In this document: positions 1 to 5,320 of the stretch, one piece after another
Numbering within the stretch: position 1 is the stretch's first letter
How the letters are laid out: each line of letters starts with the position of its first letter
Source: Spirochaetales bacterium
GTDB taxonomy: Bacteria > Spirochaetota > Spirochaetia > Treponematales > UBA12059
Length of the DNA: 5,320 nt
Assembly (NCBI GenBank): GCA_016938515.1
Contig: JAFGUM010000448.1
Span: 1 to 5,320, forward strand
Direction of reading: 5' to 3'
The notes under the pieces: model-generated
What the model was told of the DNA's origin: nothing
Database searches by the model: none
What the model saw: only the letters and a program-made list of their open reading frames with translations
Position numbers and translations under genes: made by a program

Positions 1-129
1 ATAGCGCCAGAAGACATGAAAAAAGCCGCGGAGTCCGAACGAATAGCAATACTATGCACGCCAAAATCGCAGTTTGAGGTGTCGGGAATGCTGTACCGGG
101 ACCTGCGCGACGCGGCTGAAACGCCTTGA
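1..129 (+). CDS. C-terminal end of a probable DRTGG-domain protein (partial)
   Basis: The reading frame is open from the first base to a TGA at 127-129 and gives the last 42 residues of a protein that starts outside the window. The tail reads like the end of small DRTGG-domain proteins: a helix rich in Glu/Ala/Lys (APEDMKKAAESE), a short strand (RIAILCT), then SQFEVSGMLYRDL, resembling the T-x-x-S-x-F-E-x-x-G-x-LY ending of that family. DRTGG domains are stand-alone or accessory ligand-binding modules of unclear function. In clostridia and treponemes small DRTGG proteins are encoded beside [FeFe]-hydrogenase-like subunits, anti-sigma-type ATPases and PHP phosphoesterases. The PHP gene starting 15 nt downstream on the same strand fits that arrangement. 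The assignment rests on a short tail and was not checked by alignment. The frame being coding is more certain than the family name. Confidence 0.6.
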   Translation: MAPEDMKKAAESERIAILCTPKSQFEVSGMLYRDLRDAAETP

Positions 130-144
130 GGCTTCCAGATCGCC

Positions 145-879
145 ATGCTCGTCACCTGTGATTTTCACAACCATTCGTGCCTGTCACCCTGCGGTAGCCT
201 CGACCAGCCGCCGTCGGTGCTCGCCAGGCTAGCCTGCGCGCGTGGCCTCAACCTCGTCGCGCTTACCGATCACAACAGCGCGCTCAACACGCCCGCGTTC
301 GCCGAGTGCGCCAGGCGGGAGGGGATATCCGCCCTGTACGGCATGGAGGCGACGAGTCGCGAAGAGGTTCACGTGCTGTGCCTGTTCGCAGAGCCGCAAG
401 CTGCGCTCGAGTTCGGCAAATTTCTGCTGGAGCGCCTGTCTCCGACGCCCCGTGGGCTCGTGAGGCCGGACGAGCAGGTGGTGGTTGACGCCGATGACAA
501 CGTCATCGAGCAGTACGGCGTCTACCTGGGGATGGCGCTCACGCTGGATTACGACGATCTGTGCGCCGAGGCGGACTCGTGGGGAGCCCTTGTCATCCCC
601 GCCCACATAGACCGGCCCGCGTTCGGCGCCATATCGCACCTCGGGTTCTTGCCGGAGGGGCCGTACGCGGCGGTAGAAGCGGTGCGTCCGCTACCCGTTG
701 GCGCGTCCAGGGGCTACACCGTCATTACCGGGTCGGACGCGCACTACCCAGAGCACATCGCGCGACGGCCGTTCAGGCTGGAACTCCCCGACACCTGGAA
801 TGCGCGTTCTACGATAGACCTGGCAATGATACGGGCCGCGCTTGGTTCCGGGCGCGTTCTCCTGCCGTTCGACTCGTAG
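145..879 (+). CDS. PHP-domain metal-dependent phosphoesterase
   Basis: This 244-aa protein is a complete PHP (polymerase and histidinol phosphatase) domain, a cytosolic fold that hydrolyses phosphoesters with two or three metal ions. The metal-ligand set is intact: H8 and H10 (DFHNHS), D42/H43 (TDHN), E68, H76, H154 (PAHIDRP) and D198/H200 (GSDAHYPEH). The PAHIDRP motif followed by AISHLGFLPEGPY is the pattern of the PHP subfamily encoded beside DRTGG and hydrogenase-like genes, which agrees with the upstream neighbour. No signal peptide, membrane segment or polymerase domain is present, so it is a stand-alone enzyme rather than a DNA polymerase subunit. The ATG at 145 is chosen because it lies seven codons before the first metal ligand, as is usual here. 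The only SD-like stretch, TGAGG at 127-131, is far from it and overlaps the previous stop, so translation may be coupled. Substrate is unknown; a nucleotide or small phosphoester is the family expectation. Confidence 0.9.
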   Translation: MLVTCDFHNHSCLSPCGSLDQPPSVLARLACARGLNLVALTDHNSALNTPAFAECARREGISALYGMEATSREEVHVLCLFAEPQAALEFGKFLLERLSPTPRGLVRPDEQVVVDADDNVIEQYGVYLGMALTLDYDDLCAEADSWGALVIPAHIDRPAFGAISHLGFLPEGPYAAVEAVRPLPVGASRGYTVITGSDAHYPEHIARRPFRLELPDTWNARSTIDLAMIRAALGSGRVLLPFDS

Positions 880-954
880 ACGGGGTTTCTGTTGGGTGCA
901 ACCACGGAGGCCTGCGGTGGTCAAACAAGGTGATAGTCACTTCAACGTACGAGC

Positions 955-961
955 AAAGGGG
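955..961 (+). promoter_or_regulatory. Shine-Dalgarno sequence of trhA
   Basis: AAAGGGG lies five bases before the ATG at 967 and fixes that start. It is much stronger than anything upstream of the PHP gene, which suggests trhA translation is initiated independently. The 87-nt gap from the PHP stop (880-966) otherwise shows no clear promoter or intrinsic terminator. Confidence 0.7.
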
Positions 962-966
962 TCCTG

Positions 967-1638
967 ATGTCTGATGTTTCTCTAGAATCCACAGCATATT
1001 CCCAGCCAGCCTATCCGCTTGGCGAGGAAATAGCCAACGCCATAACGCATGGAATCTGGGCGCTGCTCTCCGTCGCCGGGCTCGTCGTTCTCGATGTTGC
1101 CGCCGCTTCAAGGGGGGACGCCTGGCACGTTGTGTCGTTCACTGTTTTCGGTGCGTCCGCCATTCTGCTCTTTACGATGTCCACGCTATACCACGCCATC
1201 AGCGCTCCGCGTGCCAAAAGAGTGCTCAAGGTGCTGGACCATTCGTCAATCTACGTGCTGATCGCCGGCACGTATACGCCCTTTGCGCTTACCGCGCTAA
1301 GGCCGACGATGGGCTGGTGGGTTTTTGGAGTGGTGTGGGGCGCCGCGGCGGTGGGCATATCACTCAAGCCATTTCTAGCTGGCAAGCTCAAGCTGTTGTC
1401 AACGATTTCATACGTGGCGATGGGCTGGATTATAGTCTTCGCGTGGCGTGATCTCGTCGTAGCCGTCAATGGAACGGCGCTGCGCTATCTCATCGCGGGC
1501 GGCATCGCGTACACCGTCGGGGCGGGTTTCTACCTGATCAAGCATCGCTCGTGGTCACATCCGCTCTGGCATCTCTTCGTGGGTGCGGGTGTTACGCTGC
1601 ATTTTTTCTCGGTGATGGCGCTGCTCCCGCCGAGCTGA
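967..1638 (+). CDS. trhA: Hemolysin III / TrhA family (PAQR-type) inner-membrane protein
   Basis: This 223-aa protein has the length and seven-helix layout of the hemolysin III (YqfA/TrhA) branch of the PAQR superfamily. The hydrophobic segments are roughly residues 30-47, 54-74, 94-111, 117-133, 144-160, 172-191 and 201-220. Family motifs are present in order: EEIANAITHG at 20-29, S72-T-L-Y-H76 at the end of helix 2, D91-H92 followed by IYVLIAGTYTPF (95-106), and H198-P-L-W-H202 before the last helix. S72, H76, D91, H198 and H202 match the putative metal site of PAQR proteins. TrhA proteins are linked to membrane homeostasis; the haemolysin name comes from a heterologous assay and should not be read as a virulence claim. 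The start at 967 has a good SD. The gene follows PHP on the same strand but is 87 nt away, so a shared operon is possible, not shown. It converges with the beta-barrel gene across 13 nt. Confidence 0.9.
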   Translation: MSDVSLESTAYSQPAYPLGEEIANAITHGIWALLSVAGLVVLDVAAASRGDAWHVVSFTVFGASAILLFTMSTLYHAISAPRAKRVLKVLDHSSIYVLIAGTYTPFALTALRPTMGWWVFGVVWGAAAVGISLKPFLAGKLKLLSTISYVAMGWIIVFAWRDLVVAVNGTALRYLIAGGIAYTVGAGFYLIKHRSWSHPLWHLFVGAGVTLHFFSVMALLPPS

Positions 1639-1647
1639 CAGAGCTCG
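1631..1647. other. Small inverted repeat at the convergent gene junction
   Basis: CGAGCT (1631-1636), GACAG, AGCTCG (1642-1647) forms a perfect 6-bp stem with a 5-nt loop. It includes the last bases and stop codon of trhA and lies directly beyond the stop of the opposing gene (TAA on the - strand at 1654-1652). Its place between two convergent genes suits a bidirectional transcription end, but neither strand has a U-tract after the stem. It is only a weak terminator candidate. Confidence 0.35.
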
Positions 1648-1651
1648 CCGC

Positions 1652-2314
1652 TTACTCCAACCCCACTATCATCGCCATCGTGACGTGCAGTATGCCTTCG
1701 TCCCAGAAATTTGGATTGTCTGTCCACGCGTTGAACACGGGCAAAAAGCCCCGCGCGCCGAACGCGAACGTGAAGGCTTCCTGCAGGTACACGTCAAAAC
1801 GGAGTGAGGCCGACGGATAGAACCACCTGCCTTCGCTCCAGAAGTACGATACGATGCCGGCGAGGTTGCTGGCCATGTCGTCTGCGTACAGCGTGGTGTT
1901 GTCGTTGGCGAAGGACGCCCTGAGAAGGAAGGCTGTGCCGACAGACGCGGCGGCTCCGAGGCGCTCGTTGAAGCGCAGCGTGGCCGTCAGCGGCAGGTCG
2001 ACGAGGAAGCCCAGCACGAACGCGTTGTTGCCGGCACCGGTTTCCTGCTCGGTGGGCACCGCGCGACCTTCGTAGAACTTGTACGTGGTCCAGTACAGGT
2101 CGAGGCCGGGCTGCAGGCTCAGGAAAAAACCCTTTGAGAACGACACGTTCATCGAGCCACCGAGCGTGTTGGTGACTGGGCGGACTGGCTTGGCGTCGGT
2201 CTGGTTGTTGATGATGGCGATGCCGAACCGCCCTGACGCGGCGTCTATATCCCACGCTCCGGCATGTGCGACGAGTGCGATGGTCATGCCCAGGACAAGA
2301 ATGAATCGGTTCAT
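1652..2314 (-). CDS. Secreted protein, probable outer-membrane beta-barrel (uncharacterised)
   Basis: I do not recognise a named family for this 220-aa protein. It begins with a clear signal peptide: basic N-terminus (MNR), hydrophobic core 4-16, and a likely signal peptidase I site after A20 (AGA|WD). The mature part shows runs of alternating hydrophobic residues separated by polar, Gly/Asn/Asp-rich turns, for example 52-77, 98-115, 119-135, 150-158, 164-176, 179-194 and 208-219. Aromatic residues cluster near strand ends (YWTTYKFY, SYFWSEGRWFY). That is the look of a small 8- to 10-strand outer-membrane barrel of OmpW/OmpA-like size, as is common among treponeme hypothetical proteins. The C-terminus is VGLE rather than the aromatic residue typical of many barrels, so the topology is inferred. 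The start is supported by AGGTGG (2324-2319), four bases before the ATG. It lies 34 nt after the lipoprotein gene, as the likely last gene of the proS operon. Confidence 0.75.
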   Translation of the reverse strand: MNRFILVLGMTIALVAHAGAWDIDAASGRFGIAIINNQTDAKPVRPVTNTLGGSMNVSFSKGFFLSLQPGLDLYWTTYKFYEGRAVPTEQETGAGNNAFVLGFLVDLPLTATLRFNERLGAAASVGTAFLLRASFANDNTTLYADDMASNLAGIVSYFWSEGRWFYPSASLRFDVYLQEAFTFAFGARGFLPVFNAWTDNPNFWDEGILHVTMAMIVGLE

Positions 2315-2318
2315 CGTA

Positions 2319-2324
2319 CCACCT
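2319..2324 (-). promoter_or_regulatory. Shine-Dalgarno sequence of the beta-barrel gene
   Basis: On the - strand AGGTGG ends four bases before the ATG at 2314. It decides the start codon and places the signal peptide exactly at the N-terminus. Confidence 0.65.
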
Positions 2325-2348
2325 ACTATACCGCGCTGGCGCTGGCTT

Positions 2349-3461
2349 TCATAGGCTAGCTTTAAAGGCCAGTATGCCGCTGGCGCCTACGTCCGGGAAT
2401 ATGTCTTCTTCCCAGAGAATGACGATGACGCCCCCGAAACAGACGGCGTCCCTCGCTCGGGCTCCGGGTATCGGGGCTGCTGGGTACGACGCTGTAGCTG
2501 TCAGACCCGTTGATTCCCGCGTTGCGATTGATACACGCCAGTCGTCGCTGGCGATTATTGCCGCCACTCCGTCCGCATCGCCATCGAGCACCTGAGCCCA
2601 TGCGGGAGCGGCGTCACCAGCCGCGCCACGGACGAAGGTCTTGCGGGAGCCGTCGGGCAGCCTCGCCTCGATGAGCAGCGGGCCCACCAGCGCCGAGGCG
2701 GCTACCCTGAGAGCGTCGGGAGCCGCCACCAGTGGCGCGGGGGTGGCCAGCCGCTCGAAAGCGGCTCGTTCCAGCGTCTCGAGTATGGTGCCGTCTGGCG
2801 TAAGTCGCGCGTAGCTTGTCTCTACCCGGTCACTAGTTTCCAGACGGTACTGAACGAGCCACGAGCCAGGTTCTACCGGGTATACCGCGTACACGTTTTC
2901 ACCCAGTCCTGGTTCGAGCACGCGGGCGTCTTTGAGCGTGGCGGCTATCAGGCTGGATGACGGCGAGGAGGCAGGAGTCGTCTCGAAGATCGGGTGGCGG
3001 TATAAAAGAAATCGCGCTTCGCCGCGGTCTCCCCACGAAATTGCCACGCTGCGCGTGGAAAAATCGGCAGCGGGGGTTGCCAGCGGCTGTATTTCCAGGC
3101 GCCACTCGGGGCTGTTGCCGCCTGCCGCTGGGTAACGATGCGGAGTCAGAACCTTGAGCCCGACCCGATTGATGGCGAGCAGGGCGGATTCTCCCAGCGG
3201 CTGCGCGGTGGCTGCCGATACGGCCAGGGGGAAGGGTGTCGGTGTACGTGCCGGCCAGATGCTTGCAGGCTGCGATGGATCGGGAGCCTCTGTGAAGTCG
3301 CCCCCAGCGTCGAGCGCAAGCACCAGAGCGCTGGTATCGGGAATGCGGAATCCGGGGTGCTCCACGTTTGCCACGTGCTCCCCCGTTGGCGATGGTGGGG
3401 GAGTACGCGAACACGCCGTTGCCAGTGCGATCGCTGCAAGCGCCAAAACGCGGAGCTTCAT
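2349..3461 (-). CDS. Predicted lipoprotein of unknown function
   Basis: This 370-aa protein starts with a lipoprotein signal: MKLR, a hydrophobic Ala/Leu/Ile stretch (5-14), then A14-T15-A16-C17. C17 is the expected lipidated residue. The box departs from strict L-[AS]-[GA]-C in the way seen in spirochaetes. A Pro-rich linker follows (RTPPPSPT, 19-26). The rest looks beta-rich, with repeated short hydrophobic strands and polar turns (SALLAINRVGLKVL at 92-105, YAVYPVEPGSWLVQYRL at 191-207, YARLTPDGTILETL at 217-230, GVIVILWEEDIFP at 344-356). This could suit a beta-propeller-like or sandwich fold, but I cannot assign repeats or a family. It has no membrane segment after the signal, so it should be a peripheral envelope protein. 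The start lies 7 nt after the proS stop with no good SD (the bases before ATG are CGGCACC), which points to translation coupled to proS. Function is unknown. Confidence 0.8.
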   Translation of the reverse strand: MKLRVLALAAIALATACSRTPPPSPTGEHVANVEHPGFRIPDTSALVLALDAGGDFTEAPDPSQPASIWPARTPTPFPLAVSAATAQPLGESALLAINRVGLKVLTPHRYPAAGGNSPEWRLEIQPLATPAADFSTRSVAISWGDRGEARFLLYRHPIFETTPASSPSSSLIAATLKDARVLEPGLGENVYAVYPVEPGSWLVQYRLETSDRVETSYARLTPDGTILETLERAAFERLATPAPLVAAPDALRVAASALVGPLLIEARLPDGSRKTFVRGAAGDAAPAWAQVLDGDADGVAAIIASDDWRVSIATRESTGLTATASYPAAPIPGARARDAVCFGGVIVILWEEDIFPDVGASGILAFKASL

Positions 3462-3468
3462 GGTGCCG

Positions 3469-4965
3469 TCAGTAGGAGCGAGCGAAGATTGCCCTGTGCC
3501 TGGCTGGAGCGCCGCACAGGCAGCAGACGCCTTCCACGTGGTCTTGCTGGTCAGACGGCATGTTGCGGATAGTCACCTTGAGGTCTGCCTTGAGCTTGGC
3601 TTCGCACTCACGACTGCCGCACCATAGCCCCCGGGCGTAACCGCCGGTAGCTTCCGCGGTGCCTTCGTGCGATTCACCGTCTATAGCCGCCTGGGGTTTG
3701 GCTTTCTTTTCCTTGCCGTAGAACTCGAGTAGATCGGTGTACGAGACGACATCCCTGGTATTGGCGTCGCGGAACGCCCTGGCTTTTTCTAGCAGATCTT
3801 TCTGCATCGTAGCCAGCGTCGTGGCGGCGACCGCGGCGATGTCGTCAATACTTACGAAGGATTTTTCGCCGGTATCGCGGCGCACCATTACGACAGTACC
3901 GTTCGCGGCGTCCTTGGGACCAGCTTCAACACGGAGCGGAACGCCGCGCATCTCCCACTCGGCAAACTTCCACCCGGGGGTGTTGCTGTCGTCGGTATCG
4001 AACGCGACGCGGCGGCCCGAAGCCTTGAGCGATTGCACGACGCGGTTGGCGTACTCGAGCACGGTTGCCTTGTTGTCATTCTTGAAAATGGGTATGACCA
4101 CGACTTCTTCCTGCGCGAGGCTCGGAGGCAGAACGAGGCCTTTATCGTCGGAGTGCGTCATGATGATGGCACCCACGAGTCGCGTCGAAGCTCCCCAGCT
4201 CGTTGCCCATACGTGGTCAAGCTGACCGTCGCGCGTCTGGAACTGCACGTCGAAAGCCTTGGCGAAGTTTTGCCCCAGAAAATGGCTCGTGCCAGCTTGC
4301 AGGGCTTTTTTGTCCTGCATCATCGCTTCAATTGAATACGTGGCTACGGCTCCCGCGAACTTCTCGGCATCGCTCTTGCGACCGGCAATTACGGGAAGGC
4401 ACAGGTATTCTTCGGCGAAGCGGCGATACACTTCGAGCATGGTCGCGGTTTCAGCCTCTGCTTCTTCTTGTGTCTCGTGGGCGGTATGGCCTTCCTGCCA
4501 GAGAAACTCGGTGGTTCGCAGGAACAGACGCGTTCGCTTTTCCCAGCGTACGACGTTGGCCCACTGGTTGTAGAGCAGCGGCAGGTCGCGCCATGACTGG
4601 ATCCAGTCGCGGTATTTGCTCCAGATGATCGTCTCGCTGGTGGGCCTGACGACCAGCGGCTCGTCTAGCTCTTCTCCACCCGCGTGCGTAACAACGGCGA
4701 GTTCAGGGCTAAAGCCTTCAACGTGCTCGGCTTCTTTTTCGAGGAAGCTCATCGGGATGAACATCGGGAAGTACGCGTTCTGGTGTCCGGTTTCCTTGAA
4801 ACGCCGGTCGAGCTCGTCGCGCAATCGCTCCCAGATGGCGAATCCCCGCGGCCGAATGACCATGCACCCCTTGACTGGCGAGTAGTCGGCCAGTTTCGCG
4901 TTGAGAACGATATCGATATACCACTGGGAGTAGTCGACGCTGCGGGGCGTAATCTTGTCGGCCAT
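3469..4965 (-). CDS. proS: Prolyl-tRNA synthetase, type 3 (archaeal/eukaryote-like)
   Basis: This 498-aa class II synthetase charges tRNA-Pro with proline in the cytosol. Motif 1 spans about 36-72 ([12 protein letters not shown], ending YFPMFIP). The ATP/proline site starts at RPTSE (107-111). Motif 2 covers R140-WE to [10 protein letters not shown] (154-163). Motif 3 is the [12 protein letters not shown] region with R262, followed by GLVLPPSLA (276-284). The anticodon-binding domain runs about 287-400 and includes GPKD (349-352). The C-terminal zinc-binding domain has C449-x4-C454 and C481/C482-x-C484, and the chain ends in the family-typical tyrosine (FARSY). There is no YbaK-type editing insertion between motifs 2 and 3, which separates it from the bacterial type 1 enzyme. 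Length and motifs are complete. The start has an SD at 4977-4971. It is the first gene of a probable operon with the lipoprotein and beta-barrel genes and has a recognisable promoter upstream. Confidence 0.97.
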   Translation of the reverse strand: MADKITPRSVDYSQWYIDIVLNAKLADYSPVKGCMVIRPRGFAIWERLRDELDRRFKETGHQNAYFPMFIPMSFLEKEAEHVEGFSPELAVVTHAGGEELDEPLVVRPTSETIIWSKYRDWIQSWRDLPLLYNQWANVVRWEKRTRLFLRTTEFLWQEGHTAHETQEEAEAETATMLEVYRRFAEEYLCLPVIAGRKSDAEKFAGAVATYSIEAMMQDKKALQAGTSHFLGQNFAKAFDVQFQTRDGQLDHVWATSWGASTRLVGAIIMTHSDDKGLVLPPSLAQEEVVVIPIFKNDNKATVLEYANRVVQSLKASGRRVAFDTDDSNTPGWKFAEWEMRGVPLRVEAGPKDAANGTVVMVRRDTGEKSFVSIDDIAAVAATTLATMQKDLLEKARAFRDANTRDVVSYTDLLEFYGKEKKAKPQAAIDGESHEGTAEATGGYARGLWCGSRECEAKLKADLKVTIRNMPSDQQDHVEGVCCLCGAPARHRAIFARSY

Positions 4966-4970
4966 GGGTG

Positions 4971-4977
4971 TTCCTCT
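4971..4977 (-). promoter_or_regulatory. Shine-Dalgarno sequence of proS
   Basis: On the - strand AGAGGAA lies five bases before the ATG at 4965. The spacing is good and supports MADKITPRS as the N-terminus. Confidence 0.75.
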
Positions 4978-4987
4978 CGGGGGACCA

Positions 4988-5008
4988 GCGCGGGTAGTAC
5001 ACCCGTGC
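4988..5008 (-). other. Hairpin in the proS leader
   Basis: CGGGT (5005-5001 on the - strand) pairs with ACCCG (4995-4991) around a 5-nt loop. After one A/C mismatch two more G-C pairs extend the stem to 5008/4988. It sits in the untranslated leader predicted from the promoter, about 10 bases upstream of the SD. No U-tract follows, so it is not an attenuator terminator by itself, and I see no T-box elements. It may be a chance hairpin in GC-rich DNA. Confidence 0.35.
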
Positions 5009-5042
5009 CGATTTGTTGTGCGCGTTATGGGCGCCTGCCGAT

Positions 5043-5070
5043 ACTATACGAAAAACCACCGTCTATTCAA
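5043..5070 (-). promoter_or_regulatory. Predicted sigma-70-type promoter of proS
   Basis: On the - strand TTGAAT (5070-5065) is followed after 16 bases by TATAGT (5048-5043). Both boxes are close to the housekeeping consensus (TTGACA, TATAAT). Initiation would fall near 5036, giving a leader of about 70 nt before the proS ATG. No other comparable promoter is seen between the upstream stop and proS. The boxes overlap the upstream gene's terminator. Confidence 0.6.
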
Positions 5071-5076
5071 CGGCGG
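5051..5076 (-). terminator. Intrinsic terminator of the gene upstream of proS
   Basis: Read on the - strand, CCGCCGT (5076-5070) pairs with ACGGTGG (5062-5056) in a 7-bp stem with one G-U pair. The loop is TGAATAG, and TTTTT (5055-5051) follows directly. It lies 37 nt past the stop codon of the gene ending at 5114, the right place and orientation for a rho-independent terminator. Confidence 0.72.
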
Positions 5077-5113
5077 CGTTGGGCTGGAGAACGTATGCTG
5101 CAGTGGAGCCGCG

Positions 5114-5320
5114 TTACGGGAGCCGGTAGGTTTCCACCATGTAACGAATGGTAGAACCATGCTCGTTCTTCTCAAGTTTCTCGATCAATACGACGCCGGT
5201 CTTGCCGTCCGGGGCTACGATGATTTCGCGAATCGTGTAGTTGGCTACGCCGAGACGCTTGATGGTTGGGTTGCCGGCTTTGATCGTTGTCTTGGAGCCG
5301 TTGGTCGTTACGCTGATTTC
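5114..5320 (-). CDS. C-terminal part of an uncharacterised protein (partial)
   Basis: The - strand frame is open from the window edge to a TAA at 5116-5114 and encodes the last 68 residues of a protein whose start lies beyond the window. The fragment alternates short beta-strands and charged turns: a Thr/Lys-rich stretch (TTNGSKTTIKAGNPTIKR), then YTIREIIVAPDGKTGVVLIE, and a final IRYMVETYRLP. The pattern 'pdG...vvliek...G..iRyMVet.rl' recalls the end of secreted DUF2259-type proteins of spirochaetes. That is memory-based, from a short tail, and held at low confidence. Codon use looks like the neighbouring genes, and an intrinsic terminator 37 nt downstream supports it being a real gene end. 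The signal peptide, if any, is outside the window. Confidence 0.7.
   Translation of the reverse strand, partial: EISVTTNGSKTTIKAGNPTIKRLGVANYTIREIIVAPDGKTGVVLIEKLEKNEHGSTIRYMVETYRLP

Noticed and set aside
880..966. Possible promoter or terminator between the PHP gene and trhA
   Set aside because: GATAGT at 932-937 could pass as a -10 box, but the matching -35 region is GC-rich and unlike consensus. The CCAC/GTGG pairing at 902-920 gives only a 4-bp stem with no U-tract.
561..974. + strand frame of 137 codons overlapping the PHP gene and the intergenic gap
   Set aside because: It runs out of frame through the catalytic part of PHP and is Arg/Gly-rich, with no SD and no domain.
2325..2330. 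TATAGT on the - strand upstream of the beta-barrel gene, as a possible -10 box
   Set aside because: No acceptable -35 box exists 16-18 bases upstream, and initiation there would fall at about the SD, leaving almost no leader. More likely chance.
2331..2346. Direct repeat GCTGGC-GCTGGC in the gap between lipoprotein and barrel genes
   Set aside because: Only two 6-bp copies, in GC-rich sequence; no sign of a longer array or binding-site symmetry.
3138..3627. + strand frames of 144 and 157 codons across the lipoprotein/proS junction
   Set aside because: They are antisense to two genes with good evidence, overlap one another in different frames, and show Arg/Gly/Cys-rich composition without domains.
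3737..4225. Long + strand open frame (162 codons) opposite proS, with several others at 4033-4335, 4203-4628, 4259-4573 and 4684-5154
   Set aside because: They lie antisense to a complete, motif-verified proS. Their translations are Ser/Arg/Ala-rich with no recognisable domain, as expected from GC-rich codon shadows.

Overview
The window is GC-rich (judged by eye, not computed) and almost entirely coding. The gene content suggests a diderm bacterium, most plausibly a spirochaete of the Treponema/Spirochaeta type. Evidence for this is a relaxed-lipobox lipoprotein beside a secreted beta-barrel candidate, a type 3 (archaeal-like) prolyl-tRNA synthetase, and the end of a DRTGG-like protein followed by a PHP phosphoesterase of the kind found near [FeFe]-hydrogenase genes in clostridia and treponemes. 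The taxonomic call is an inference.

Left half, + strand (1-1638). The window opens inside the 3' end of a probable DRTGG-domain gene (stop at 127-129). A complete PHP-domain metal-dependent phosphoesterase gene (145-879) follows after 15 nt. After an 87-nt gap with no convincing promoter or terminator comes a seven-helix hemolysin III/TrhA membrane protein (967-1638), which has a strong Shine-Dalgarno sequence.

Right half, - strand (5320 down to 1652). Read in the direction of transcription, this holds the C-terminal part of an uncharacterised gene (stop at 5114-5116), an intrinsic terminator, the proS promoter, proS (4965-3469), a 370-aa lipoprotein gene (3461-2349) and a 220-aa secreted, probably outer-membrane beta-barrel gene (2314-1652). 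The last three have gaps of only 7 and 34 nt and probably form one transcription unit. It converges on trhA across 13 nt, with a small inverted repeat at the junction.

The least ordinary feature is the 34-bp block at 5043-5076. There the intrinsic terminator of the upstream gene and the apparent proS promoter share the same DNA: the -35 box lies in the terminator loop, the 3' stem arm and U-tract form the spacer, and the -10 box follows directly. I see no mobile element, CRISPR array, tRNA, rRNA or prophage signal, and no gene-free stretch over 300 bases. I do not see a convincing undescribed multi-gene system; this looks like ordinary chromosomal core sequence with two uncharacterised envelope genes.
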